Shown: positions 14,815 to 22,758 of the stretch, piece after piece | Layout of the letters: each line of letters begins with the position of its first letter | Numbering within the stretch: position 1 is the first letter of the stretch | Assembly (NCBI GenBank): GCA_018712985.1 | Contig: DVGA01000056.1 | Coordinates: forward strand, 1-35,616 | DNA length: 35,616 nt | Direction: 5' to 3' | Source of the DNA: Candidatus Scatomorpha intestinavium | GTDB lineage: Bacteria > Bacillota > Clostridia > Oscillospirales > Oscillospiraceae | The notes under the pieces: generated by a model | Told to the model about the DNA's origin: nothing | Databases searched by the model: none | The model's input: the letters and a program-made list of their open reading frames with translations, nothing else | Translations under genes and position numbers: made by a program

Positions 14815-15909
14815 ATGGAATACCGCGTTCTGCCGCACGGCGGCGAGAAAATCAGCATAATCGGCCTCGGCAACAGCTCCCTCGGCGCCTCCGGGCCGGA
14901 GGAGGCCGAGCGCACGGTGGCCCTCGCCCTTGAAAACGGCGTGAACTACTTCGACATGGCCGCGGCGGACGCCACGCCCTTCGCCGCCTTCGGCCGCGCC
15001 GTGGGCTCGAAGCGCGGCGAGGTGTACTACCAGGTCCACTTCGGCGCGGACTACAGCAGCGGGCAGTACGGCTGGACGCTCGAGCTGGACGAGATAAAGC
15101 GCTCCGTGGAGTGGCAGCTTGAAAGCCTCAAAACCGGCTATATCGACTTCGGCTTCATCCACTGCATAGACGAGCTCGCCGACCTCGACGCCGTCGAGGC
15201 CCACGGCACGCTCGATTACATGCGCTCGCTCAAGGAGCAGGGCGTCATCCGGCACATCGGCATGTCCTCGCACACGCCCGCCGCGGTGAACCGCGCGCTC
15301 GACATGGGGCTTCTCGACATGCTGATGTTCAGCATCAACCCGGCCTATGACTATCAGCGCGGGGAATACGGCATCGGCGCCACTGACGAGCGCGCCGCGC
15401 TCTACCGCCGCTGCGCGGCGGAGGGCGTGGGCATCTCCGTCATGAAGCCCTTCTGCGCCGGGCAGCTTCTCGACGCGCGCACCTCCCCCTTCCGCCGCGC
15501 GCTCACGGAGTACCAGTGCCTGCAGTATGCGCTGGACAAACCCGGCGTGCTCACCGTCCTGCCCGGCGTGCGCAACCGCGCGAACCTGACGCGCGTGCTC
15601 GGCTTCCTCTCTGCCCCGGCGGAGGAGCGCGACTACTCCGTCCTCGCCGAGCTCAACCCCGGGGAGACGGACGGCGTCTGCGTGTACTGCAACCACTGCC
15701 AGCCCTGCCCGATGGGCCTCGACGTGGGGCTGATAAACAAATATTACGACCTCGCCCGCGCGGGGGACGCCCTTGCCGCCAACCACTACGCCAACCTCGG
15801 CAAAAAGGCCGGGGACTGCGTGGGCTGCGGCCACTGCGACTCGCGCTGTCCCTTCCATGTCCGCCAGTCGGAGAGGATGCAGGAGATAAGCGCCTATTTC
15901 GGCGCTTGA
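14815..15909 (+). CDS. Aldo/keto-reductase-fold protein with two 4Fe-4S sites and a substituted catalytic tetrad
   Basis: 364 residues from ATG 14815 with AGGAGGG 8 bases upstream; a longer reading from 14770 starts inside a hairpin. The barrel aligns easily with the reductase at 1105. Of the AKR tetrad, D47 and H116 (FGFIH) remain, but the catalytic Tyr position is D52 (FDMAAAD) and the Lys position is H75 (YYQVHF). The C-terminal domain keeps two Fe-S clusters, CVYCNHCQPCP and CVGCGHCDSRCP. So classical carbonyl reduction looks unlikely, while electron transfer or a different reaction remains possible. It has its own promoter and leader hairpins, and a shared terminator with the convergent GNAT gene. 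Confidence 0.85.
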   Translation: MEYRVLPHGGEKISIIGLGNSSLGASGPEEAERTVALALENGVNYFDMAAADATPFAAFGRAVGSKRGEVYYQVHFGADYSSGQYGWTLELDEIKRSVEWQLESLKTGYIDFGFIHCIDELADLDAVEAHGTLDYMRSLKEQGVIRHIGMSSHTPAAVNRALDMGLLDMLMFSINPAYDYQRGEYGIGATDERAALYRRCAAEGVGISVMKPFCAGQLLDARTSPFRRALTEYQCLQYALDKPGVLTVLPGVRNRANLTRVLGFLSAPAEERDYSVLAELNPGETDGVCVYCNHCQPCPMGLDVGLINKYYDLARAGDALAANHYANLGKKAGDCVGCGHCDSRCPFHVRQSERMQEISAYFGA

Positions 15910-15936
15910 GCGCGCGCCCACATCCGCGCCGCGCGA

Positions 15937-15973
15937 TAAAAAAGCCGCCCGGGAGAGTTCCCGGGCGGCTTTT
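15937..15973. terminator. Bidirectional terminator between convergent genes
   Basis: GCCGCCCGGG (15944-15953) pairs with CCCGGGCGGC (15960-15969) across a 6-base loop, with A7 before and T4 after. It serves the reductase-like gene (+) and the GNAT gene (-). Confidence 0.85.
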
Positions 15974-15977
15974 CGCG

Positions 15978-16475
15978 TCACAGCTCGATGTAATATGGGC
16001 AGATGTCCTCGTAATGCCCGTCCTTCATCAGGAAGCCCCGGGGTATGACCCCGAGCGGCACGAAGCCCAGCCGCTCATAAAGGCGCCTTGCGCGCGTGTT
16101 GGACGCCACCACGGCGTTGAACTGCATCAGCCGGAAGCCGAGCGCCCTGGCGCGCTCAAGGCTGTCGCGCACAAGGGCCTCGCCTATGTGCCGCCCCCTG
16201 CTCATGGAGGACACGGCGTAGCTCGCGTTGGCTATGTGCCCGCAGCGGCCGACGTTATTCGGGTGCAGTATGTACATGCCCAACACCTCGCCGCTCTGCA
16301 CGTCCTCCGCCACGGCGCACTCGCTCTGAGCGGCGAAAAACTCCGCGGCCTCCTCCGAGACCAGCTCCTCTGTCTGCGGGAAGGCCACGCCGTCGCGCAC
16401 GACCTCGTTCCAGATCCCGGCCATGGCCGGCACGTCCGCCGCCGTATACGGCCTTATCCATATTCCATCCGGCAT
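15978..16475 (-). CDS. GNAT-family N-acetyltransferase
   Basis: 165 residues. The GNAT fold is recognisable: WIRPYTAADVPAMAGIWNEVV at the start, the acetyl-CoA loop SRGRHIGEALV in the middle, and FNAVVASNTRARRLYERLGF near the end. The overall pattern is that of the phosphinothricin-acetyltransferase-like group, but the substrate cannot be told from sequence. ATG 16475 has GGAGG 9 bases upstream. It has its own promoter (16507-16535), divergent from the B3/B4 gene. Confidence 0.88.
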   Translation of the reverse strand: MPDGIWIRPYTAADVPAMAGIWNEVVRDGVAFPQTEELVSEEAAEFFAAQSECAVAEDVQSGEVLGMYILHPNNVGRCGHIANASYAVSSMSRGRHIGEALVRDSLERARALGFRLMQFNAVVASNTRARRLYERLGFVPLGVIPRGFLMKDGHYEDICPYYIEL

Positions 16476-16506
16476 GTTTTCCGCCTCCAGCCGTAAAATT
16501 TACGTC

Positions 16507-16535
16507 ATTATACCTCCGTTTGCCCGCCGCGGCAA
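16507..16535 (-). promoter_or_regulatory. Promoter of the GNAT gene
   Basis: On the minus strand TTGCCG (16530-16535), 17 bp, TATAAT (16507-16512). Confidence 0.65.
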
Positions 16536-16556
16536 GCCCAGAGCGCCTGGCGGGCT

Positions 16557-16584
16557 TTGACATCCGGCGAATTTGTGGTACTAT
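16557..16584 (+). promoter_or_regulatory. Promoter of the B3/B4-domain gene
   Basis: TTGACA (16557-16562), 16 bp, TACTAT (16579-16584). Its start is 21 bp from the divergent GNAT promoter. Confidence 0.7.
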
Positions 16585-16648
16585 ATGCTGTATTGATGCA
16601 AGCTGCCGGGCGCGAGGACCCGCGCCGGCAGGGTCAGGAGGTAAAACC

Positions 16649-17356
16649 ATGCTGTTCAGCGTTGAAAAGTCCGTATTCGGCTGTTTCCCCGGCATGAAAA
16701 TAGTCTGCGTGGCAGCCCGAGGCGTCGGCGAGGCCGTCAACGGGGAGGCCGTTTCCCGGCTGCTGGCCGAGGGCTGGAAAACCGCCGGCGAGGCCGCCGC
16801 GGCCCACGGCAACCCGCAGTCGCACCCCTATGTCCTCCCCTGGGTGGAGCACATGAAGGAGGCCGGCGCCCCGCGCAAGAAGTTCCCGAGCTCGATAGAG
16901 GCCCTGCTGAAGCGCGCCGGAAAGGGCGGCGAGCCTTTCCGCATCCAGCCCGCCGTGGATTTTTACAACGCCGTCTCCCTCTCCTGCCTCGTCCCTGCCG
17001 GGGGATTCGACATCGACCAGCTTGAAAACGGGCTGGAGCTGCGCTTTTCGCGGGACGGGGACCGCTTCCAGGCCCTTGACAGCGACACCGAGGAGGCCAT
17101 ACCCGCCGGGGAGATCAGCTATGCCGACGGGGACATAATCGTGACGAGGCACTTTGTCTGGAAGCAGTCGAAACACGCGCTGATAAACCCCGTCACACGC
17201 AACATCGTTTTCGTCTCCGAAATCCCCGGCGAGCTGCCCGAAGAGACCACCGGCATCGTGGCCGGAAAAATCACGGACGGCCTGCGCGAGTGCTTCGGCG
17301 TGGAGGCGGCGGCGCAGATCGTGGATGAGGACAACAGCTCCGTCGAAATCGCCTGA
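16649..17356 (+). CDS. Free-standing B3/B4 tRNA-binding-domain protein (PheT-like)
   Basis: 235 residues from ATG 16649 with AGGAGG 7 bases upstream. It resembles the B3/B4 domain of the phenylalanyl-tRNA synthetase beta subunit as a stand-alone protein: an early VWVEHMKE-like helix region, then FPSSIEALLKRAGKGGEPFRI, NAVSLSCLVPAGGFDID, and a conserved end with DGLRECFG. In PheT this domain takes part in editing mischarged tRNA. Stand-alone versions are widespread and poorly characterised, so a role in removing mischarged amino acids is inference. Single-gene unit with its own promoter and terminator. Confidence 0.85.
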   Translation: MLFSVEKSVFGCFPGMKIVCVAARGVGEAVNGEAVSRLLAEGWKTAGEAAAAHGNPQSHPYVLPWVEHMKEAGAPRKKFPSSIEALLKRAGKGGEPFRIQPAVDFYNAVSLSCLVPAGGFDIDQLENGLELRFSRDGDRFQALDSDTEEAIPAGEISYADGDIIVTRHFVWKQSKHALINPVTRNIVFVSEIPGELPEETTGIVAGKITDGLRECFGVEAAAQIVDEDNSSVEIA

Positions 17357-17393
17357 GGGCTTCCCCCCTCTGCCGGCCGCTTCCGGAGCGAGC

Positions 17394-17433
17394 AAAAAGA
17401 GCGGGAGCCTGAAGCGCTCCCGCTCTCGTTTTT
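17394..17433. terminator. Strong terminator, usable in both directions
   Basis: GAGCGGGAGC (17399-17408) pairs with GCTCCCGCTC (17416-17425), with A5 before and T5 after. It ends the B3/B4 gene and would also end the minus-strand remnant at 17444. Confidence 0.85.
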
Positions 17434-17443
17434 CCTGGCGCGC

Positions 17444-17563
17444 TCAGGGCGTCACTGAATATTCAAGTTCCGCGGCGATGCCGGGGATGTCCTCGCACGC
17501 TTGCATATATGCCGTTGAACCGCGCCGGGATTCAGCATCACCTTGCCTGACCTCTAAAATTTC
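17444..17563 (-). pseudogene. Possible C-terminal remnant of a host gene at the left edge of the AT-rich island
   Basis: An open minus-strand frame of 39 codons ends at TGA (17446-17444), 10 bases before the terminator in the right orientation. It reads protein-like (YMQACEDIPGIAAELEYSV) with host-like composition up to about 17550, where the AT-rich island begins and the frame closes at 17564-17566. No start codon precedes it. It may be the 3' end of a gene displaced by the island. I do not recognise the protein. Confidence 0.35.
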
Positions 17564-17598
17564 TTAGACTTAAAGCAAGAAATATGTTATGCTATAAT
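17559..17598 (+). promoter_or_regulatory. Promoter and possible operator of the XRE gene
   Basis: TATAAT at 17593-17598 with a weak -35 (TTAAAG) 17 bp upstream. A perfect 7-bp inverted repeat, ATTTCTT (17559-17565) and AAGAAAT (17577-17583), spans the -35 and is a natural autoregulation site for the XRE protein. Confidence 0.55.
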
Positions 17599-17625
17599 TA
17601 ATGCCAACAGGAAGGCGGTGAGCGT

Positions 17626-17847
17626 ATGGCGGGAAAAAACAAGTATGCTTTTGAGAGTAAAATCCATGTGTACAGGGCAACCAAGCGAATGACCCAACAG
17701 GAACTTGCCGATTTGGTCGGCGTGTCCCGCCAGACCATCATGCAGCTTGAAAGGAATCGGTACAACCCATCCATGCTTTTGGCTTACAGCATCGCAAGGG
17801 TGTTTGAGGTTACGATCGAAGATCTGTTTGATTTCCGGGAGGAATAG
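17626..17847 (+). CDS. XRE-family transcriptional regulator (Cro/CI-type helix-turn-helix)
   Basis: 73 residues, essentially only the DNA-binding domain: MTQQELADLVGVSRQTIMQLERNRY spans the helix-turn-helix, with the recognition helix about 34-42. The rest, PSMLLAYSIARVFEVTIEDLFDFREE, is the typical end of the YozG/YvaO-like short group. It is 2 bases upstream of the next gene, so the two form an operon. The composition is AT-rich, unlike the flanking genes. Confidence 0.92.
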   Translation: MAGKNKYAFESKIHVYRATKRMTQQELADLVGVSRQTIMQLERNRYNPSMLLAYSIARVFEVTIEDLFDFREE

Positions 17848-17849
17848 AA

Positions 17850-18200
17850 ATGAAGGATTTATTCTATTTCTTAATGTCTGACAGGCAGGCAACTCTTATC
17901 AATATGGTTATTGGCGTTCTGCTGTTTGCAGCCCTCTTGTTTCTGTTCTTCTGTAAAAGCAGCCGGGATGAACGCGGCAGGAAAATTATTGGTAAAGCAA
18001 GCATTGTAGCGTTGATCTGCTTTGGTGTTTGTGCTACGCTGTTCAGCCATTATATGCAGTATATCGCCACACAGCAATCGCCCAATGGAGAAGTTCTTGT
18101 GCTGGATGCATTCTTAGCTGTAAACGCTGTTCAACTGATCTTCAATATTACAGTAGTTGTTGAGATAGCAGGAATACTTATTTTGAAACGCAAAGAGTAG
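17850..18200 (+). CDS. Small three-helix membrane protein downstream of the XRE gene
   Basis: 116 residues with three likely membrane helices at about 15-35, 48-66 and 85-110, separated by a basic loop (CKSSRDERGRKIIGK). The start is 2 bases after the XRE stop, with GGAGG inside the end of the XRE gene. Small regulator plus small membrane protein pairs are common in Firmicutes accessory regions, but their role is mostly unknown; I do not recognise a specific family. Confidence 0.8.
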   Translation: MKDLFYFLMSDRQATLINMVIGVLLFAALLFLFFCKSSRDERGRKIIGKASIVALICFGVCATLFSHYMQYIATQQSPNGEVLVLDAFLAVNAVQLIFNITVVVEIAGILILKRKE

Positions 18201-18218
18201 CCTGTTATGTGCAGGTGT

Positions 18219-18248
18219 AAGTGGTCGCCAAAAGCGGCTACTTATTTT
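18219..18248 (+). terminator. Terminator of the XRE operon
   Basis: AAGTGGTCGC (18219-18228) pairs with GCGGCTACTT (18234-18243), allowing G-U pairs, followed by ATTTTT. Confidence 0.7.
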
Positions 18249-18268
18249 TGCTTTTATGTAAGAAATAG

Positions 18269-18297
18269 TTGACTTAATGGGTGAAATAATATATACT
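18269..18297 (+). promoter_or_regulatory. Promoter of the DUF3267 gene
   Basis: TTGACT (18269-18274), 17 bp, TATACT (18292-18297). Confidence 0.75.
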
Positions 18298-18361
18298 GAA
18301 CGCAAGTAGAGACGTAAGTAAAATTAAATGCTGAGGTAAATTGCAAGCAGGAGGCGCCGTT

Positions 18362-18955
18362 ATGAAAGAAAAAAATAACAACCAGACCTTTAACAGAGTA
18401 CGAGCCGAATTAAAAGCAAATGGATACCAAGAAAAAGATGTCACAATCCCATCGGGTAAGTCAATGATTTTAGGGTTCCTTTACTCACTTCCGTTTATAG
18501 TATTTGGGGGCTTATTGTATCGCTTTCTCCTGATTGAAAGAGCGCATCTATCAGAAATCGGCGGACTTTCTTTTTACATTATGTTTATAGCCATTATTGC
18601 TGTCTCAGTCGTGATACATGAGTTGTTGCACGGTATCGGCTGGGCGATTACAAGCGGTAAAGGCTGGAAGGTGGTTCGCTTTAATATCAACGCAATGTTG
18701 CCAAGCTGCGCTTGTGAAGTGGTACTAAGGAAGCAGCCGTACTTAATTGGAGTTTTGGCGCCCTTTGTAGTATTAGGGTCAGGCAGCATGCTGTTTGTTT
18801 TCGTATATCCCGGCACAGTGTCTTTGCTTACTCTGATGGTTAATTTTATTGCCGCAGGAGCTGATTTACTTATCGCCTTTAAGGTATTAAAAGAAGGCCG
18901 GTGCCTGATTGCCGACCATCCGACAGATGCCGGCTATATTGCATTTTACAGATGA
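18362..18955 (+). CDS. DUF3267-family putative membrane metalloprotease
   Basis: 197 residues from ATG 18362 with AGGAGG 7 bases upstream. Polytopic membrane protein with helices at about 36-57, 70-90, 125-145 and 148-170. A zinc-protease-type HELLHG motif (H86, E87, H90) sits at the end of the second helix, which is the defining feature of DUF3267 putative zincins. A soluble start and basic loop (TSGKGWKVVRFN) face the cytoplasm. The substrate is unknown. Its own promoter separates it from the XRE pair, but it shares their AT-rich composition. Confidence 0.85.
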   Translation: MKEKNNNQTFNRVRAELKANGYQEKDVTIPSGKSMILGFLYSLPFIVFGGLLYRFLLIERAHLSEIGGLSFYIMFIAIIAVSVVIHELLHGIGWAITSGKGWKVVRFNINAMLPSCACEVVLRKQPYLIGVLAPFVVLGSGSMLFVFVYPGTVSLLTLMVNFIAAGADLLIAFKVLKEGRCLIADHPTDAGYIAFYR

Positions 18956-19011
18956 TACATGGCGTCCGGGCACGGCAGGGCAACGATAAAATGAGCTGTT
19001 TTTCCAAACTG

Positions 19012-19206
19012 TCAAAATATCATCCTCCCTTGCCTGCGGGCAACCATGGGCGGCGGCAATTCCAGCCGCCGCCATTTGCCCTGCTCAGGCAGAGTTTCAT
19101 ATTGTTTCCGGGTCCAGCCAAGCTGGCGGACAGCATCAAAGCCCGCCGTTGTCCGTAACGGCCCGGAATATGCCATTCTCTGAGCTGCGGCAATTTCCTC
19201 CGTCTG
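19012..19206 (-). pseudogene. Possible gene remnant at the right edge of the AT-rich island
   Basis: An open minus-strand frame of 64 codons between stops reads protein-like (EEIAAAQRMAYSGPLRTTAG, then QLGWTRKQYETLPEQGKWRR). ATG 19176 would give 54 residues, with no good ribosome binding site. It may be a fragment left by gene decay. I cannot name the parent gene. The rest of 18956-19243 shows nothing else. Confidence 0.3.
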
Positions 19207-19243
19207 TCAAGCGGCCGGAATTATTCTTTATCTGCATAAACCG

Positions 19244-19272
19244 TTGTTTTTCGACAGGGTTTGTGCTAATAT
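19244..19272 (+). promoter_or_regulatory. Probable promoter of the cysteine desulfidase gene
   Basis: TTGTTT (19244-19249), 17 bp, TAATAT (19267-19272). Confidence 0.5.
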
Positions 19273-19332
19273 AAACACGTCCAAAAGAGCCCGAATGGGC
19301 CCCAATATAAAATTAAAAGGAGAGCGAAAACC

Positions 19333-20613
19333 ATGCTTAAACCTGAGCTTGAAAACGCCTATATCTCCATCCTGCGCGAAGAGCTCGTCCCCGCGACGGG
19401 CTGTACCGAGCCGATCGCCATCGCCTACGCCGCGGCAAGGCTGCGCGCGCTGCTCGGCGCCGCTCCGGAGCGCGTCCTGGCCGAGGTCTCCGGCAATATG
19501 ATCAAGAACGCCAAGAGCGTCGTCGTCCCCAGCACCGGGGGGATGAAGGGCATCCCCGCTGCGATCGCCGCGGGCATTGTTGCCGGCGACGAGAACGCCG
19601 CTCTGCAGGTCATTGCCAGCGTGCCCGAGGAGAAGCACGCCGAGATCGCCGCCTATGTGGCAAACACTCCCATCGAAACCGTCTGCTCGGACACTACCCG
19701 TATGCTGGATATAATCCTCACCGGCTATCTCGGCGAGCACAAGGCGCTCGTTCACATAGCCAACAGCCACACCAACGTCGTCCGTGAGGAGCTCGACGGC
19801 AAGGCCGTCGTGGAGAAGGAATTTTCCGACTCCGCCGAGGACAGCCTGACCGACAAGAGCGTCCTCAATGTGAAGGACATCCTCGAGTTCGCCAATACGG
19901 TGGACCTCAGCAAGGTCTCCGACATGCTCGAAAAGCAGCTCACATGTAACCTCGCCGTGGCCGAAGAGGGCCTGCGCGGCAACTGGGGTGCCAACATCGG
20001 CTCCACCCTGCTCGCCGAGTATCCCGCGGACATCAAGATTGAGGCCAGGGCCTGGGCCGCCGCCGGCAGCGACGCACGCATGAGCGGCTGCGAAATGCCG
20101 GTCGTCATAGTCTCCGGCTCCGGCAACCAGGGCATCACCGCTTCCGTCCCCGTGGCGAGGTACGCCATGCACCTCGGCGTCAGCCGCGAGAAGCTCTACC
20201 GCGCCCTGCTCGTCAGCGACCTTATCACCGCCGAGCAGAAGGCCGGCATCGGCCGCCTCTCCGCCTACTGCGGCGCGGTCAGCGCGGGCGTTGGCTCCGG
20301 CGCGGGCATAGCCTACCTGCTCGACGGCAGCTATGAGGCCATTGCCAACACCGTGAGGAACGCCGTGGCCATCCTCAGCGGCACCATCTGCGACGGGGCC
20401 AAGCCCTCCTGCGCGGCCAAGATTGCCGAAGCGGTGGACGCCGGCATCATGGGCTACAACATGTACAAGAGCGGCAACAACTTCCACGGCGGCGACGGCA
20501 TAGTCGGCCGCGACGTGGACACCACCGTCGCCAACATCGGCGTGCTCGCCCGCGAGGGCATGCGCCAGACGGACAAGACCATCCTGAACATCATGCTCAC
20601 CCGCTGCGACTGA
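19333..20613 (+). CDS. L-cysteine desulfidase, 4Fe-4S family (CyuA/YhaM, UPF0597)
   Basis: 426 residues from ATG 19333 with AGGAGAG upstream. The family breaks L-cysteine into pyruvate, sulfide and ammonia with an oxygen-sensitive 4Fe-4S centre and no PLP. The four candidate cysteines are C24 in the signature ATGCTEPIAIAYAAA, C313 (SAYCGAVSAG), C353 (GTICDGAKPSC) and C360. Family context also includes SGNMIKNAKSVVVP, PSTGGMKGIPAA and the C-terminal GIVGRD. An enzyme releasing sulfide could feed Fe-S assembly in an anaerobe, linking it functionally to the Suf pair; that is inference. Single-gene unit. Confidence 0.92.
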   Translation: MLKPELENAYISILREELVPATGCTEPIAIAYAAARLRALLGAAPERVLAEVSGNMIKNAKSVVVPSTGGMKGIPAAIAAGIVAGDENAALQVIASVPEEKHAEIAAYVANTPIETVCSDTTRMLDIILTGYLGEHKALVHIANSHTNVVREELDGKAVVEKEFSDSAEDSLTDKSVLNVKDILEFANTVDLSKVSDMLEKQLTCNLAVAEEGLRGNWGANIGSTLLAEYPADIKIEARAWAAAGSDARMSGCEMPVVIVSGSGNQGITASVPVARYAMHLGVSREKLYRALLVSDLITAEQKAGIGRLSAYCGAVSAGVGSGAGIAYLLDGSYEAIANTVRNAVAILSGTICDGAKPSCAAKIAEAVDAGIMGYNMYKSGNNFHGGDGIVGRDVDTTVANIGVLAREGMRQTDKTILNIMLTRCD

Positions 20614-20683
20614 GCAGCGCCAGGCCGTGTCTCCGCCCGCCTCGCGGCGGCGGGAAACGGCGAATTTCAAACGCCTGAATAAC

Positions 20684-20716
20684 AAAAAACAGCCCGCCGG
20701 ACAATTCCGGCGGGCT
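20684..20716 (-). terminator. Terminator of the diguanylate cyclase gene
   Basis: AGCCCGCCGGA (20691-20701) pairs with TCCGGCGGGCT (20706-20716); the minus strand continues GTTTTTTG. It also separates the convergent cysteine desulfidase gene. Confidence 0.85.
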
Positions 20717-20730
20717 GCCGCATATTCTCC

Positions 20731-22632
20731 TCATCTTGCCCGGCGGTCGTGGGCCGGGTCGCGGTAGAATTCCCGCTTCGCGGCGTACATGCGCCCCTCG
20801 GCGGTTTTCACAAGCTCCTCCACGTCCCCGACCGGGGCGGCGGCCCACGCCGTGCCCGCAGAGGCGTAATATCCGCTGTCCTCAAGCGAGGACACCATCG
20901 CTCGGCTCTGCACGGTCAGGAAGGCCTCGTACCCGTCGGTGACAAAGGCGATGAACTCGTCACCGCCCACGCGGTAGGCGTACTGCGCGCCGAAGCGGGC
21001 CCGCAGTTCCTTAGCCACGGCGCGGAGCATGCCGTCGCCGGCCTCGTGCCCACTGGCATTGTTCAGCTCATGCAGCCCATTCGCGTCCACGAATACGCAT
21101 CCGAGCCCGACCGAGCACTCCCCGGCGAGACGCGGGAGGTCTATCTCATAGCGGTTGCGGTTGTAAAGGCCTGTAAGAGTGTCCCTCTCCCCCTGCCGCT
21201 GCATGGCGCGGTAAGTCCGCGCGTTGCCGCAGAGCTTGGCGAAGCTGAAGCCAACGCCCTTGAGCATGGCCGCGCAGCCCGCGCGCTTTTTCAGTCCTCC
21301 GGCTGAAAGGACGCCAAGTATAACCCCGTCGGCATCCTCGACCGGTATGGCGGCAAGGTCCGCCATGCCGTCCGGTGCTCCGGGCAGCAGCTCGTGCACT
21401 TCCTGAGCGCTGTGCAGCGAGATCTCCGTGCGGCCGTGCTCAAAGCAGCCTGCGAGCTTGCCGGCACTCTTTAACAAAGCCGTGCCGAGCGGCGTCTCGC
21501 CGCCTTCCTCCCAGAGATATCCGGAATCCGGCCCGTCGGCGTTTATCATGGTGAAGGCCACGCGCTTCGCAGGCAGCATGCGTGCAATCACCTCAAGGGC
21601 GTCCGGCACGTTCTCGCGGTGCTCGTGCGCATTGAAGAGCAGCTTTTCCACGTCGTATATATAGCTCAGAGCGTCCAGCTGGCGCTGCTTCTCTCCCGTC
21701 TCCCGCCTGACATAGCGCACAAAATAGAGCATGTATGCCAGGAACAGCGCTCCCTCAACGATCAGCAGAACGTTAAGCAGAGAACGTATCTCCCTCGTGC
21801 CGGAGAAAACGAGGGCCTCCGGCACGGAGAGCGCCACGCGCCACTCGTTTATGCTCAGCGGGGCGTAATAGAAGTAAAGGTACTCCCTAGTGGTATTAGA
21901 AACAAATACCACATAATTGCTCTCGCCGTCCACAAGCCCGCGGCGGAGCTGCCCGTCGTCATAACCCTCCGCCATCTCGCGCGAGCCTATTGCCCAGATG
22001 TTGCCCATCTCGTTGTGCCAGGTGTCTATCAGGAAATCTCCGGTGGCGCCGTCTATCACATACACCGCGGCCTCGCCGCCGTAGGGCATGTACGGCAGCT
22101 CGCGGTTCAGCGCGGTGAGGTCTATCACTCCGCAGAGCATCGCCACGGTCTCGCCGCCGCGCACGATCGGCACATAGTGCCGCACTACGTAGCCATCGCC
22201 GTCTATATCCGTCTGACGGTCGGATATATGCGCGCCATGTCCCGCCTCCTCCTCGAAGGAGAGATAGCCGGAGGCGTCCTTCTCCTCGCCGCCCGGCTCG
22301 ACTATCACGTCGCCCGGCAGCAGCAGCTCGAGCCGTGAAAACGAACCCGAGCCCTCATAATTGCCCAGGTAGCGCTCCACATCGTCCGAATCCGGCTCCA
22401 TATATCCGCCTATTGCGGCGGCTATCAGTTCAAGCTGCTCACGGTCCGAATCCATCCGGTGCTCCCAGCTTGAGGCAAATTCCTCCGCCTCTTCCGCAAG
22501 GCGGTCGAAACTGGACTGCTCTTCCATATTGTTTATGCGGCCTGTCACATAAAAGCTGGCCGTAACTATCGCAACAACCAGTATCAGAGTCGCAGCCAGC
22601 GGGCTGCGCCAGTGTACCAAGCGCGTCTGCAT
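20731..22632 (-). CDS. Membrane-bound sensor diguanylate cyclase (dCACHE-like sensor, GAF-like, GGDEF)
   Basis: 633 residues. Makes c-di-GMP from two GTP. Domains in order: membrane helix (about 12-30); extracytoplasmic dCACHE-like sensor (about 35-280, with a YVVRHYVPIVRGGETVAML segment); second membrane helix (about 284-305); a GAF-like linker region (about 325-470); GGDEF domain (about 483-625). The active-site motif GGDEF (556-560) and metal-binding D516 (VDANG) are intact, so the cyclase is probably active. The RxxD inhibitory site expected just before GGDEF is absent. It is divergent from the surface-polysaccharide operon across about 280 bp, the likely partner it serves. Confidence 0.9.
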   Translation of the reverse strand: MQTRLVHWRSPLAATLILVVAIVTASFYVTGRINNMEEQSSFDRLAEEAEEFASSWEHRMDSDREQLELIAAAIGGYMEPDSDDVERYLGNYEGSGSFSRLELLLPGDVIVEPGGEEKDASGYLSFEEEAGHGAHISDRQTDIDGDGYVVRHYVPIVRGGETVAMLCGVIDLTALNRELPYMPYGGEAAVYVIDGATGDFLIDTWHNEMGNIWAIGSREMAEGYDDGQLRRGLVDGESNYVVFVSNTTREYLYFYYAPLSINEWRVALSVPEALVFSGTREIRSLLNVLLIVEGALFLAYMLYFVRYVRRETGEKQRQLDALSYIYDVEKLLFNAHEHRENVPDALEVIARMLPAKRVAFTMINADGPDSGYLWEEGGETPLGTALLKSAGKLAGCFEHGRTEISLHSAQEVHELLPGAPDGMADLAAIPVEDADGVILGVLSAGGLKKRAGCAAMLKGVGFSFAKLCGNARTYRAMQRQGERDTLTGLYNRNRYEIDLPRLAGECSVGLGCVFVDANGLHELNNASGHEAGDGMLRAVAKELRARFGAQYAYRVGGDEFIAFVTDGYEAFLTVQSRAMVSSLEDSGYYASAGTAWAAAPVGDVEELVKTAEGRMYAAKREFYRDPAHDRRAR

Positions 22633-22672
22633 GTTGCCTCCCCCAACTGTTAAGCGTGTGATCGTTACTTAT

Positions 22673-22702
22673 ATTTTACAGACAGCACACATATTTTGTC
22701 AA
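22673..22702 (-). promoter_or_regulatory. Promoter of the diguanylate cyclase gene
   Basis: On the minus strand TTGACA (22697-22702), 18 bp, TAAAAT (22673-22678). Confidence 0.7.
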
Positions 22703-22758
22703 GACTTCCGGCTGCTGTTGTACTCTGTTTGGCTGTCTTTCCGTTCATGCCGCCAATT

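Noticed and set aside
19228..20685. 485-codon minus-strand open frame over the cysteine desulfidase gene
   Set aside because: It is an antisense shadow caused by high G+C; the plus-strand frame has the family motifs and a ribosome binding site.
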